In this document: positions 31,987 through 43,820 of the stretch, piece after piece
How the letters are laid out: each line of letters begins with the position of its first letter
Position numbering within the stretch: the stretch's first letter is position 1
Source: Drosophila persimilis
Lineage: Eukaryota > Arthropoda > Insecta > Diptera > Drosophilidae
Reading direction: 5' to 3'
NCBI RefSeq assembly: GCF_003286085.1
Contig: NW_020825313.1
Span: forward strand, 1,426,001 to 1,490,000
DNA length: 64,000 bases
The notes under the pieces: generated by a model
Seen by the model: only the letters and a program-made list of their open reading frames with translations
What the model was told of the DNA's origin: nothing
The model's database searches: none
Position numbers and translations under genes: made by a program

Positions 31987-32172
31987 TTAATTGATTAATT
32001 GCCATAGCTACCTGTTCCCTGCCACGCGCTTACTATCTCGATGCGATCTAATGTGATAGTTTAGAGGTATTTTTTAAGTGTTTCCTGAAAAACGGTTTCG
32101 ATGCTCTTGAACCTTTCTACTTTCTCTATAATTTATATTCCTCCTTTGTGTACCTAACACTGTCCCATAGCA

Positions 32173-32448
32173 ATGTGCCTATATAATAACTACTCACAGC
32201 TAACAGAAACTAGTAATCTTTCAACAGCGATGGATGACCTCGAAATCATTTTTATCGATTCCCAACCGGAATCAACCATAAATCTTGACTATCAGCCGAG
32301 CTCCGTAGACCTGTACCTGATTTTTGGGATTAAGACCCAAACCTATCTCGAGAGCAATCTCTATAACTTCAACTGGTTAAGTGATATTAAATGGGATGAT
32401 GACGACGATGACCTAAGGAATGCAACGCCTAATAATGATAATCCATGA
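32173..32448 (+). CDS. Acidic short protein of unknown function (unit 1)
   Basis: The frame opens at 32173 or, with a better start context (CAGCGATGG), at 32230 as MDDLEIIFIDSQPESTINL. It carries a WDDDDDD cluster and stops at 32446-32448. After the stop the same acidic style continues in frame (DDDNIFDLVDNQDDD, then DEDDDDLIAAVKLTEAKF) up to the young BEL insertion at 32651. The original protein was probably about 140 residues, now broken by one stop. It lies just upstream of the Polinton-like polymerase gene on the same strand, with only the BEL element between. It may be a small accessory gene of that element, though no family was recognised. Confidence 0.4.
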   Translation: MCLYNNYSQLTETSNLSTAMDDLEIIFIDSQPESTINLDYQPSSVDLYLIFGIKTQTYLESNLYNFNWLSDIKWDDDDDDLRNATPNNDNP

Positions 32449-32650
32449 TAGATTTTCCCGGATGATGACAACATTTTCGATTTAGTAGATAATCAGGACG
32501 ATGATAACAGATCTCGACTCCAGGAACTACTTCGAGACGAAGATGATGATGACTTAATTGCTGCGGTAAAATTAACTGAGGCGAAATTTTATAATACGAA
32601 TACATATTTATATAATAAGAATATTTTATGTATTTTTCTAAAAATAATAT

Positions 32651-33045
32651 TGTTTGAGATGCCAAGCTTTTTTTGCACCTATGTCTTTCAAAAATGAAAA
32701 GAGATTTTGGGTTAAACTTTATAATTCGTATTTAATCTTGGTGGCTTAGCAGAAGCCGATTGCTTGCTATTGCCAGATAAAATTTATGCGAGATCGATAT
32801 GCAACCAATGCGCAGAGGGGTTAGCATAGAACTAAACTATAGACGACGGCGTTAGATCAAAGTGACTGCCGAAGTGGCGGCAGCAGATCAAAGTAATTGC
32901 CGAAGTGGCGGCGGCAGAGAGCCCCTTTAGCGGGAGAGCGCAGCAGCTCTGCAGAAAGTCAACGCTTTACAACATAGGCGGCTCTCTCTGCTCATACAAT
33001 AATAATGTTAAAGTTACGGTAATTATTCAGCGGCTGGCCCGAACA
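32651..33045 (-). repeat. 3' LTR of young BEL (unit 1)
   Basis: 395 bases from TGTTTGAGATGCCAAGC to GCCCGAACA on the plus strand, that is TGTT...AACA on the minus strand. Inner repeats of ATCAAAGT(G/A)A(C/T)TGCCGAAGTGGCGGC are present. Confidence 0.9.
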
Positions 33046-35667
33046 TACTCCCCCCGTTGGGAGCTAGTCTCTCAACAGATTCCTTAAGGGGCAGCAAACA
33101 TAGCCGAGTGACGGCCCTCCTGATGTTTCCTGAGGATGTCTTCAGGTCAGCGACGCGACACACTCCGTCCTTGCCCAAAACGACATCGACCACTCTAGCC
33201 AGTGGCCAACGCATTGGAGGAAGATTTTCGTCCTTCACCAGAATGAGGTCGTTCTTGCAGATATTTTGCGCGGGGGTACGCCACTTCGCGCGCTCTTGCA
33301 AAAGAGTGAGATACTCTTCGCGCCAACGGATCCAAAATATTTGTTGTAGTTGGGTGACCCGCTGCCAGCCATCCAGACGATTGTAGTTCAGCTTCGTTAG
33401 GTCACGCTCGAGGATTTGCTCATGGGGGCCACCTAAAAGCAGATGAGCAGGAGTCAAAAGTCTAAATCATCAGGATTTTCTGAAAGCGAGAGCAAAGGGC
33501 GAGAGTTAACAATTGCAGTGATCTGACAGATCAGAGTGCGCAGCTCGTCGAAGCTAAGCACAGTTGGTCCAACTGAGCGGTACAGGTGATATTTTGCGGT
33601 CTTCACGGCCGCTTCCCACAACCCGCCAAAATGCGGAGAGCGAGGTGGGATGAAACGCCAGTCGATCGAGTCAGCCAAGCAGGATTCGTGGTCCTCCTTC
33701 ATATGCGGTTCGCTCAGACAGAGCTTCTTTAGCTCCAGAAGCTCGTTCTTGGTCCCAACGAAGTTTGTCGCATTGTCCGACCAAATTTGACTTGGCCTTC
33801 CTCGAGTGGAAGTAAAACGCTTTGGTGCGCCTAGAAACGATGCGGTGGTCAAATCCTCTACGAGCTCCATGTGTATAGCCTTGGAAGTGAAGCAGATGAA
33901 TACGCTAATGTAGCACTTGATCGGAGGCCTTGTGCGGATTTCTGATCGGTAGAAAAAAGGTCCACAGTAATCTACTCCAGTGACTTCAAAAGCTCGAGAT
34001 CCTTCCAAACGTTCCTAAGGTAGGTCTCCCATGATGTGTTCGACCATGCGCGGCCTAGTCCTGAAGCATCTCACACATCTACTGACGACCCTTGACACTG
34101 CCTTAACACCTCCAATGGGCCAATATTCCAGCCGAATTTTGGATAGCAAGGTGCGAGGTCCGGCATGGAGGTTTCTTTCATGATAATATCTTATCAGCGC
34201 AAGGGTAATGGAATGTCCCTTTGGCAGAATGAGCGGGTGCTGAGCGTCAAATCCTAGCGATGAGTTGCCAAGACGACCTCCAACTCTAAGTAGTCCAGAA
34301 TGATCGATGAACGGGTTGAGCGAACTAATAGAACTGGATTTCATGACTTGACCATTGCGCCGAATCTCCTTTATGTCCATCCACAAATTTGCCAGCTGAA
34401 TGTGTCGAATTAGAAGATGCGTTCCTTGCCGAATATCAGAAACGGTGAGTCCTGGATGCCTAAGACAATGTATAAATTTATGCATGTAGGCGAATGTGCG
34501 CTGCATGCGAAAGAATGAATTCGCAAATTTGCATCCGGACGTGAGATCGGCATGTGGAGACGTGATTAGCAATCCTCTCTTGCGAAGCTCCAAAGTTGCT
34601 ATGTTGTTAGTAGGAGATACAGGCCACTTATCCTTGGAGCATAGCAAAAAAGATGGGCCGTGAAACCATAGCTCTGACTGGATAAGATGGTTGGGAAGCG
34701 AGCCTCTCGAGAGAATATCAGCAGGATTTAAAGATGTGGGAACATAGCGCCATTCCATGTCTGCCGTCAACTCCTGAATTGATGCCACTCGATTTACCAC
34801 GAAAACTTGAAATTTAGCTGGCTCGTCCCTAATCCAAGATAATGCTGTTGACGAATCCGACCAGCAATTGAACCGACCTGTAAAGATTCCCATGTCCTTT
34901 ACATTCTGCATGATTTTCGCAAGCAAATGGGCTCCACTTAATTCCAGCTTAGGAATCGATATAGTCTTTAGCGGCGCCACTCGCGACTTTGAGCACAAAA
35001 CGTGGCTCGAAGACTGGGCTTCCCTGGACACGACATACACGCAAGCGCCATATGCTTCTAAGCTGGCATCACAGAATCCGTGAACTTCTGTAGCCACACT
35101 AGAACGAAGAACCAAGCGAGGAAATGAGATCCGAGAAATGCTTGCCAAACTATTTCTCAAGTCCATCCAAGTTGAATGCAACGCTGAGGGTAGGCTTTCA
35201 TCCCAATCCAAATTTTCTCTCCAAAGCTGCTGAAGGAAGATTTTGCACCTGACAATGACTGGATTTATCAATCCAAGAGGGTCGTAGAACCGCGCAATCG
35301 TAGATAAAACCGACCGCTTTGATGGCTTTGATGTTGTGTCCAGTGCGGACAAGGCAAAAAGCAGCTGATCCGAAGCAGGGTCCCACGCTAAGCCGAGAGT
35401 TTTGGCTATGTCGCTTCCATCATTAAACTTTAGGAACTTCTCTATGTCATCTTCAGAGGTTCCCTCAAGTACTTCCTGGTGACTGGAGCACCATTTCCTA
35501 AGTTTAAAGTTACCACGGGACAGTAGAGCTGATGTTTGGTGCATCTTGTCCATGACCTGTGCGACCGAATTACCGCCCGAAATTAGGTCATCCACGTAAA
35601 ACTCCTGCCGCAGAGCAGCTGAGCCAAGAGGGTAGGATTCACCCTCGTCGATGGCCAGCTGGTGCAT
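33023..35667 (-). pseudogene. BEL pol: RT end, RNase H, integrase (unit 1)
   Basis: It starts with the RT catalytic FYVDDLISGG, then RNase H (GFCDASLEAYG, CWSDSSTALSW), an integrase H2C2 finger (YHERNLHAGPR, CVRCFRTRP) and the integrase core: GVDYCGPF, IWSDNATNFVG and GGLWEAAVK, giving Asp, Asp and Glu. Unit 1 has a TAG at about 34014-34016 and a 1-base loss near 33458 relative to unit 2. Unit 1 keeps the catalytic Glu that unit 2 has lost. Confidence 0.85.
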
Positions 35668-35685
35668 TGCGCGGACCGCTAAAAA

Positions 35686-36342
35686 TTATGCAGCCCTCGT
35701 CCCGTATGTGACGGTGTCTAATGTGTAGACTTGAACTTCGGACTCGATGGAATCTCGCCATAGGATGCATTGATACAAATTGTCGGGTGGAGACACTCGT
35801 ACGCAGCGGTACATTTTACAAATGTCCCCAGTGAGAGCGACTGGATATGTTCGAAAGCGAATCAATATGTTAAACAATGCAGGCTGAATAACAGGGCCTG
35901 TCATCATCACATCATTTAGAGAATATCCAGTTGATGTAGCTGCGGATCCATCGAAAACGACACGGAGTTTTGTCGTCGTACTGTCCTCCTTTAGGACACA
36001 GTGATGAGGCAAGAAATATTTGCAGAGGCTACGGGAATCAGGGTTGACTTGGTGCATATGATGCAAATCAATGTACTCCCTCATAAAGGTGGAATACCGC
36101 TCCTTGAGTGTAGGATTACGCTCCAGTTTTCGCTCCTGACTGATGAACCGTCGATAAGCCTGAGCTTAAGATTCTCCTAAACGATCAGTATTGTTATTTA
36201 GCGGCAGACGAACTGCATACTCTCCGGATGGCAACCGTGAAAGGTGGATTACGAAATGTGCTTCACAATCGTCTTCTTCTTTGGTATTCAACCCAGCCTC
36301 CACACAATCCTCGACTTCCCAAAACATACGAAGAGTTTTATC
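35686..36342 (-). pseudogene. BEL RT N-terminal half (unit 1)
   Basis: It reads LPHHCVLKEDSTTTKLRVVF, then NDVMMTGPVIQPALFNIL and a CVRVSPPDNLYQCILW block, the fingers/palm of BEL RT. A 163-base segment of this region (about 35765-35927) is missing in unit 2. The joins to the upstream protease and the downstream YVDD half contain stops. Confidence 0.78.
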
Positions 36343-37485
36343 CTACCTTGCTTCCATCTCAGCTATCGAATCTGGACAATTGTGCGGGGCCAAAAGCGCC
36401 GAGCTTGATACCTTCTGTCCACCGCCAGATACGATCCACCCAAGCCGCGTCTTCTGCAGAAGAGGCAGTCCATCGGTGAGTTTGATTTGCCCTACGCAGA
36501 GGAGATCATAAAAAACGCTCGCACCAATGAGAAGATCAACCCTTTGAGGATTGAAAAATGCAGGATCAGCGAGCTGAATGTTAGATGGAATACGCCAATC
36601 GGATACATTTACTGTCATACTTGGTTGAGAATCGGTAATCGTGGGGGCGATGAGAGCAGTAAGTGTAGTTGTGTAAGCAGAGGTGCGAGAATGCATACAA
36701 ATGCTTATGGTGGATCCCTCAGTAGAAACGCTGGTATCGCCCAGCCCAGACACAAGTGCAGACGATTGAGTTCTCCTAAGCTGAAGCTGCTGGGCGAAAC
36801 TGGATGTGACGAGATGCAGCTGCGATCCTGAATCTAAGATGGCACGACAAGGAACTAAAACGCCAGACCGATTCTTCACGAGAACCACGGCTGTAGCCAG
36901 AAGCACGACATCAGAGTGAAGACCTTGGGCAGCAAGAGAGGTAGACGAAGGTAGAGACGAGCTGCTAGCAGAATTTTGAGCAACGGAAAGAGTGTCCGGT
37001 TGAACAGCCAGATCGGGAGGAGTAATACCTGGGCAGCCTTGTGTTGTGGGCTGTATACTAACGAAGTGCAACAAACTATGATGCCTACCGCCGCATACTC
37101 GACATTTTCCACTATTGCATGTGCGGGTCCGGTGCCCCGGTTTTAGGCAATTGAAGCATAGGGAAAGCTTCTTCACTTCTTTGTGGCGCAGCAACGGTGA
37201 GAGATTTCCGAATATCTTGCACGAGTATATTCCATGGCCCGCTGAGTGGCAAAAGACGCATACAGACGGGTCGGCGGAAGAGTTGGAAGCTACAAACGTT
37301 TTCTTAACCTGCGTATAGGAATGGTTTTTTCCCACCTGATCGCTACTAGCGTGTGTCGCTGTAGCATATTCCAATCGCTCCATTTTCTGGCAGCGTTGCT
37401 GCAAGAATTCGAAGAATTCCTCTGCGGTAGGTATAGCATCCGACGATGTGTGCTCCTCCCATTTGGTTTGCGTCTTCGAATCCAA
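36343..37485 (-). pseudogene. BEL Gag C-terminus and protease (unit 1)
   Basis: A 380-codon open stretch holds two zinc-binding clusters, CVFCHSAGHGIYSC and CFNCLKPGHRTRTC, followed by CRVCGGRHHSLLH. A Ser-rich linker and the aspartic protease site ILDSGSQLHLVTS come next, then the LIGASVFYDLLCVGQIKL and GWIVSGGG motifs typical of the BEL protease-RT junction. A TAG just before 37485 separates it from the upstream Gag part. It may still be translated as a fragment but is not a complete polyprotein. Confidence 0.82.
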
Positions 37486-37488
37486 CTT

Positions 37489-38362
37489 CTACAGCAGCAT
37501 GTTGATGACCATGAATCCTGAAATCTCCTCAGCAGTTCCCAATGTCTGCAACGCTCGCATGTGTAAATTGACTGCATCCGAAAACTCCCGAAGCCTTTTA
37601 GCAGAAGGCGAGTCTACCCTCTTTAGCCCAAGAATCTTCTTGATGTGTGCCTGGAAAACAAGTCTTTTGTTATTAAAGCGTTTATTAAGTATATCCAGAG
37701 CCGCACGATAATTGGCACTGGAGAGCTCCAACGATCGAACCGAATCCAAAGCCGCATCAGCGAGGCAAGAGCGAAGGTGCTGGAATTTCTCGATGTCACT
37801 GAGATCCGCATCCGCTTCAATCACCGATTTGAACATTGCCATAAAATCCGAGAACTCGACGTATCCACCAGAAAACTTCGGCACCTTCAGCTCAGGAAGT
37901 CGCTGCTTGTGAGCCATGATGATGGTACTATGTCCGGAATGGCTTGGCAGAGTCGTAGAATGCAGCTTTCAACGATATGAAAAGAGTATCGAAGATTTCG
38001 CGCAGCTCACTCCCAATCTCGTTTTGATCGAGAGCCTCCAATTCATTATGGGCCTTATTAAATTCCTCTCGAATTTCTGCCAACATATCAAGGCGCACCT
38101 CGACTTCCGCGGCGGTCAGCTTATCGATTTTATTCCCCGCGAAGGATTCGCCAAGCCTGTGCAATCGATCATATAATGACTGACTTTTACGCTTATACAG
38201 ACTCAGTCTGGAATCAGCCACCACAATATTTCCGCCCGCGCCTGTATTTGGATGGTTGTCCATGTTAACCGTTGTGCAATCGACACAACAACGGAAAATG
38301 AAATACCGCTTAAGCGTCGATGTATAGACGCGAGAGCGAGAATGCAAGACACGAAAAGTCAA
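37489..38362 (-). pseudogene. BEL Gag N-terminal region (unit 1)
   Basis: Two frames cover it. 38362-37928 holds the likely start (MDNHPNTGAGGN at about 38262) with a helical, charge-rich region (LRRLGESF-like, then KAHNELEALDQNE). 37917-37489 begins MAHKQRLPELKVPKFSGGYV and contains the DUF1759 Gag signature, RSLELSSANYRAALD and LVFQAHIKKILGL. They are separated by a stop and a frame change, both also in unit 2. Confidence 0.8.
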
Positions 38363-38596
38363 GAACCGCGGCTGCAGCTGCGCAGAGAATGAGAGATTCG
38401 ACGCTTAAAGTACCGGAATTTGTCTATAAATATTCCAGCCGCACTTTCACTGAATTTGCACTTTAAACTGTTTTAATGTGCACACAAATGTATTTGTTGG
38501 TAGTTAAACTACCCAACAACACAATATTGTATAATCAATAAGTGTTTTAACGGAACGCGATTAAGAAATGGTTTTATATCACGTCGGGGTCACCAA

Positions 38597-38991
38597 TGTT
38601 TGAGATGCCAAGCTTTTTTGGCACCTATGTGTTTCAAAAATGAAATGAGATTTTGGGTTAAACTTTATAATTCGTATTTAATCTTGGTGGCTTAGCAGAA
38701 GCCGATTGCTTGCTATTGCCAGATAAAATTTATGCGAGATCGATATGCAACCAATGCGCAGAGGGGTTAGCATAGAACTAAACTATAGACGACGGCGTTA
38801 GATCAAAGTGACTGCCGAAGTGGCGGCAGCAGATCAAAGTAATTGCCGAAGTGGCGGCGGCAGAGAGCCCCTTTAGCGGGAGAGCGCAGCAGCTCTGCAG
38901 AAAGTCAACGCTTTACAACATAGGCGGCTCTCTCTGCTCATACAATAATAATGTTAAAGTTACGGTTATTATTCAGCGGCTGGCCCGAACA
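38597..38991 (-). repeat. 5' LTR of young BEL (unit 1)
   Basis: 395 bases, nearly identical to 32651-33045. The inner edge is CACCAATGTTTGAG, next to the primer site. Confidence 0.9.
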
Positions 38992-39386
38992 AATATATAT
39001 ACATATGTATATAATGAATATAACATTTAAACACTATTTATTTTCATTGTTTTCTGTTTTACTTTTGATTGGTTGAATTTCACTTCCTCTTATTACAAGA
39101 GAATCATAGGATTCGTTTGAAACAGGTTTCTTCCAAGTGAGGATTACACAAAAAGAATAGGTGGATTTCAGGTAGAATAGAGGTTGTAACCTGTACCTCA
39201 TATTATTAGATTGACCCAGTAGGAATCGTTTGAAACAGGTTTGTGAACAGGTACTGCTCGTTTTGGATACAGATTAAGAAGGTGTTTGGGGGCGATAAAA
39301 AGGAGGCCATTTAGAAAGAAAACCCTTAGTCATATTTCAATAGTGAAAGTGGTTAGTTCAATACAAAAAAAAAAATAAAACTTAAA
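38992..39386 (+). promoter_or_regulatory. Upstream region of the Polinton-like polymerase gene (unit 1)
   Basis: About 395 bases between the BEL target site and the polymerase ATG. The strings ATCGTTTGAAACAGGTTT and TCGTTTGAAACAGGTTT recur at about 39112 and 39227, a direct repeat that could be a regulatory or replication element. The last 70 bases include GATAAAAAGG, a possible TATA-like box. Confidence 0.35.
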
Positions 39387-39757
39387 ATGGCATCAGAAAT
39401 TAAGTGCAACAATCTCAATCTCTTATGAGAGCTGCTCTGACTCTAGTAATAATGTGGTGTGTGACCTTTGCTCTAAGTCCATCGACTTAATAAAGTTCGA
39501 TTCTCATTATGAAGCATGCTTGGGACCTCGTAATGCTTCTGAGATTCTTTTGAGCAGAGGATCTAATTCAAGTGATCTCCAAGGTCCTTCAACGTCAGGA
39601 GCTTCAAAACGCCCTCGATTGGATACTCCGATGGAACTAAGGATTATTCTATTTATTATTCTGTTCTATTTGCGGTGAAAGTTACCCTCCGTCTAGGGAA
39701 AGACGCCATATGATGTCGGAAAAACATAAGAATGCAAGAGCAGCTCAATTAGCGGAA
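39387..39757 (+). pseudogene. Polinton-like DNA polymerase, N-terminal stub (unit 1)
   Basis: An ATG at 39387 in an AAAATGG context starts MASEIKCNNLNLL and hits a stop. A frame from 39454 reads MVCDLCSKSIDLIKFDSHYE, a CxxC...H finger, then PSTSGASKRPRLDTP. A second finger-like segment follows (CGESYPPSRERRHMMS in the unit 2 version). A small duplication near 39640-39665 shifts the frame compared with unit 2. The gene is cut by the duplication junction at 39757. Confidence 0.6.
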
Positions 39758-40564
39758 TTCGTTTATTTATTCGATCGCAACGTGTTTCTGTGTTCTAACT
39801 TTCTTTTGCATCCATATAAACTAAAAAAAATTTTAATTTACTTTTTTATAGGGTCTTCCCAAGAACGTGAACAAAGCTGTCCCAACTCAAAAGATGATAT
39901 CTGAATTTCTTGAGTTCCATGCATATTTTAAAAAATTGGTAGCTTCTTTTTAATTTTATGTCATCCTCAGCTAAAGCCTTTTATTCAGATCAACAAAATG
40001 TTCGGAGGCCGCCAAATTCGAATACACGCTATTAAGTTTATATTTATGCATTTGTGAATTTTAATGGAACAAAGTTTGATGGCAGGAAAAGGTATCTTTT
40101 TGAATACGAGTTTTCATACAATAGAGATACAGATTCATACAAGGGATTTCTCGTACTATTTTCAAAATGTGGTTGTTAAAAAATATCGTGAATTGATGGA
40201 GCTCTCCTAACGCCCCAAATAGGAATACAGATTTGATGGATCAGATCGGATTATTATTATAGCCAGTGTTTAGAGGGGGATATCATTTATATCTCACTAA
40301 TTTTGAATAATAACGAACGAATTAGTTATTCAAATATATTAAAGGTTTATTGTAGGTGTTCAATTCCATCAGCGCGACCCGTCTGCAGCAACAGCCGAAA
40401 GCTCAGATCAAATGCAAGAGCGATAAAGGATAAGCCAGAGCCCAAGCTTTATCGAGGCTATAGCAAAAACTAACAATACTGCTCGATGGTATTTACTTGA
40501 ATATAATTCTTCGTCGTTGTGCTCCGAACATCCTCCCCCCCGTTGAAAGTGCATGGCTTTCAAC

Positions 40565-40804
40565 CTATCCAGCGTTGACGGGTAGGCAGGCTAGCTTCGC
40601 AACGCGACTCTGATGATTCCAGTTCAGTTTGTCTCCAATCACGTGCTCAGCCAGCCTTGGCTTTGTCCGAAAGCATCGGACATCATTTGCTAATGACGCT
40701 TGCCCTCCAGCAGGCCTATATTTCTCACGAAGCGATGCAAGTAAGGCTTGTGGACCAGCATGCAAGAACCTTTCATGAAAGATCGGATGACACTTCGGAA
40801 GCAA
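40565..40804 (-). pseudogene. BEL integrase zinc-finger fragment (unit 2)
   Basis: Identical in protein sequence to the fragment at 28917-29156. Confidence 0.7.
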
Positions 40805-42187
40805 TAATGTGTGCTTTGCATCGTAATCTCTATTAGAATTTTCAAGCCTTACGCCTAAGCGAAGCAGTCCACCACCGAGAATCGGGCCCAGCGAAAGAGA
40901 AAGCTCTTGGCAGGATGTGCTATACTGGCGTTGAACTCCTTAGCAAAATGATCTTGGTGTATACTCTTTAGCTAGCACCGTCTAGCTCCTGCACGGTGAG
41001 CGTAGCACTTGGTCGAACGTATTCCTTTGTTCAAAGGGAGAGCTTGCAAAATAATAAAAATAATTCTGAATAATTGAGATGTCACATTGCCGACAAAGGT
41101 TCAGGCAGTGTACCATCCATATTTTGGCTTTGGTGCTAGGTGCTATCAAACCGAGCGGATCATAGAATCTGGCTATGATGGGTTGGCCTTCTGGCATGAT
41201 TTGCGAAAAATTAAACTGTAGGTTGAGTTAGGATTCCATACCCCAACGCCTTCGCTATGTCTGTTCCATCATGTAATTTGTGCAGTTTTTCTCTGTCTTC
41301 CTCAGGCTTCTCCACAAGTACTTTTGGCTCATTGGAGCTCCATTTGCGTCATTTACTTGACCACGGATCACATTCATCTCTTCAATTGTGTCACCACCAG
41401 ATATGATTTCTTATACATAGTAATCCCGTAGTACGATAACTGGTTCATGGCACGACTTGTTAAAAGTAGCAGCTTAGCTTGAAAATCTTGTTTTCGTCAG
41501 TAGACTTTTCTTGCCAAAGGAAGCATTTCAGATATTCAGCTGGGTGAGACATACACACTAAGACAAAGCAGTGTGTTGAATATTTTTGGCTGAATGGTTG
41601 GGCCAGTCATTGAGGAAGCGCCAAGATGTGGTCTTTGCAGATCCATTGAAAACAAAACCTAGTTTTGTACTGCTACTAACGAGGTTTCGCAAGCAATGAT
41701 TCGGCAAGAAAAACTGCGCACAATTTTGGGTGTTAGTAGTTAACGAAATGTGCTCTAAGTCCAGATATTCCTGAAGGAACGCGATATTTTGAGCTTTCAG
41801 CAGAGGGTTTTTTTACAAGTTTATCTACAGACCTTTGAATCGACGAAGAGCGAGATAGAATGAGTCGCCAAGAACCTCAAAACCAGCACTAACCAAGAGT
41901 TGAGCCCCAAGAGTCAAGAGAAAATGTACCATTTTCCAGACGAGAATAGTTTTTCTTTAACAAACGCTCGCAGAGTGGATCCTCACTAGCTGTAGCTACC
42001 TCCGATGACAAAAACAGTTTTCAAGCCCCCTAAAACGCTTCACAGCCTTAGACGGAGAATCTTCATCCTTTAGTACAAAGGGTCAGCCAAATTTATATTC
42101 TTCGGTACATTTTATCCCGCAGCATTAGTATCCGAGCTCAGCTACGATTCTCCAATGCCAATCAAAACGTTCAAATGCCGATGATTT

Positions 42188-42900
42188 CATTGCAAAATGA
42201 TGGCTGTAGCTAGCAACTCGTCGTTCAAGATACTGGGAATAGGTGGAGGTTGAAGTGGTGAGGTTGAGCATGAAATCAATGCAGATGTTTGATGTTGCCG
42301 GACGCTCACGTCTGCTGAAATCACTGAGGATGCAACCGGGTTTGAAGTCATATGGAGCAACGTATGATGCTTCCTTTGACACAGCTTGCAACTTCCAGGC
42401 TTGTACTGCTGCAAACCGTGGCCATTGCGCAGCCAATTAGCCAATTTGCGGCCTGATGGCTTTTTCCCGATTTTCGATCATCCTGATCGCTATTCCAAAA
42501 TATCGCCTTTACGTGTGCCTGAAAATTAAGGGTTCCATAGTTCGCATCGGATTTTTCGAGTGAACGTATAGTTTCTACTGCTGGCCCGTTTAGGCTAGCA
42601 CGTAAATACTGGAATTTTGGCCAACTACTTAGCTCTTGCTCATTGTCCTCCACAGTCCTAAAAATATAAAAGAAATTTGTCCATTCTGCGAAGCCTCCAT
42701 TAGAGCTAGACAATACAAAATGCAGTGGCCTTGATTTCAGAGATAAAATGTTCTCCGCTAAAAAGGTGAGGCATGGTAGTTGAGTTTGCCTTGCTCAACT
42801 GCCTCTGATGTGCGGATAACTAACGATTTAATTTGGCTTCGATATCCAAGCATACCGTCGCAAAATCGATACTCGCGTCAACGGCGATCTTCGTCAGATC
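42188..42900 (-). pseudogene. gag fragment of old BEL element (unit 2)
   Basis: Duplicate of the unit 1 gag fragment; one substitution changes the second codon shown (MSSSNGG here, MSISNGG in unit 1). Confidence 0.65.
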
Positions 42901-43820
42901 AAGTCTTTCCAAGCTGCTCTGAGCAGCGTTGAATTCAGCGCGCATTGATTCGCTATGCTTTAGTTACGCGCGTAGGTCAGCCTCGTCAGACTAACCCATG
43001 AAATCATCAGTAAGAAATACCTTCATCGCAACGAGTTGCCGCTGGATAGACCTCGTCTTGACATTCTTCACAGAAACAACAGAGGCATTACTAAAGTTTG
43101 CAAGGGCCCAATATAACTCGTTGTGTGCGGGCCAGACGAAAAACCAAGTGACGAAAAACCAATGGTTCCAATATGTGTTCTTGTTTTTCCTCAGCTTCTA
43201 AGGGCTTTGCTCTGCGCTTGCACTAACACACGCGTAACCAGAACCATTTCTGAACGGGGTATTGCATGTGTGTATATTATGTGTTTGATCGCGAATAATA
43301 ACGATATAGGTAATTTGATTATTAATACCGTGGTGCAGGCTCCAAATCAAGTCGGTGTCACCAGAATGTTTAGAGTGCAATATAAATTAGATCACCTTGA
43401 TATTAAATAATAACGCACGAATTAGCTATTCAAATACATTAAAGGTTTATTGAATGTTTCTGGTCGGAGCTTCACTAATTCCATCAGTACGCCCGGCGAT
43501 AAAAGATAAAGCAGAGCGCAATCTTTGGCGGGGAGAGCGTTTATAGAGAGATATACCAAACAGGCAATAGGAAAAACAAACAATGATACTCGATGACATT
43601 TACTTCAAAACAATTCTGCGTCGTTTTGCTCGAATTAATTGATTAATTGCCATAGCTACCTGTTCCCTGCCACGCGCTTACTATCTCGATGCGATCTAAT
43701 GTGATAGTTTAGAGGTATTTTTTAAGTGTTTCCTGAAAAACGGTTTCGATGCTCTTGAACCTTTCTACTTTCTCTATAATTTATATTCCTCCTTTGTGTA
43801 CCTAACACTGTCCCATAGCA

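Larger units (their letters stand above)
32651..38991 (-). mobile_element. Young BEL/Pao LTR retrotransposon (unit 1), 6341 bp
   Basis: Both LTRs are 395 bases and nearly identical. The flanks are AATAT on both sides (32646-32650 and 38992-38996), a 5-base target-site duplication. Just inside the 5' LTR, TGGTGACCCCGACGTGAT is a BEL-type primer site. The order gag, zinc knuckles, protease, RT, RNase H, integrase is that of BEL/Pao. Several stops and frameshifts, most shared with unit 2, show the copy was already dead before the duplication. Confidence 0.9.
28107..39757. repeat. Tandem duplication, unit 1 (11.65 kb)
   Basis: The unit starts TTCGTTTATTTATTCGATCG and ends in the polymerase frame at CAATTAGCGGAA. 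The next base restarts the same sequence as unit 2. Nearly all differences from unit 2 are single substitutions and a few small indels. Breakpoints show little homology (GGAA|TTCG here, CTTTC|TTCG at 28107). It contains the old BEL, the acidic frame, the young BEL and the start of the polymerase gene. Confidence 0.88.
40267..43634 (-). mobile_element. Old collapsed BEL/Pao element (unit 2)
   Basis: Duplicate of 28619-31986 with LTRs at 40267-40530 and 43367-43634, the integrase zinc finger at 40565-40804 and gag at 42713-42125. It differs by a few small indels, for example GGGCCC added near 40882 and two bases fewer near 41465. Confidence 0.75.

Noticed and set aside
36191-38176. Several plus-strand frames of 60-115 codons across the BEL elements (also at 47677-49662)
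   Set aside because: They lie opposite Gag and protease coding sequence and have no recognisable domains; antisense shadows.
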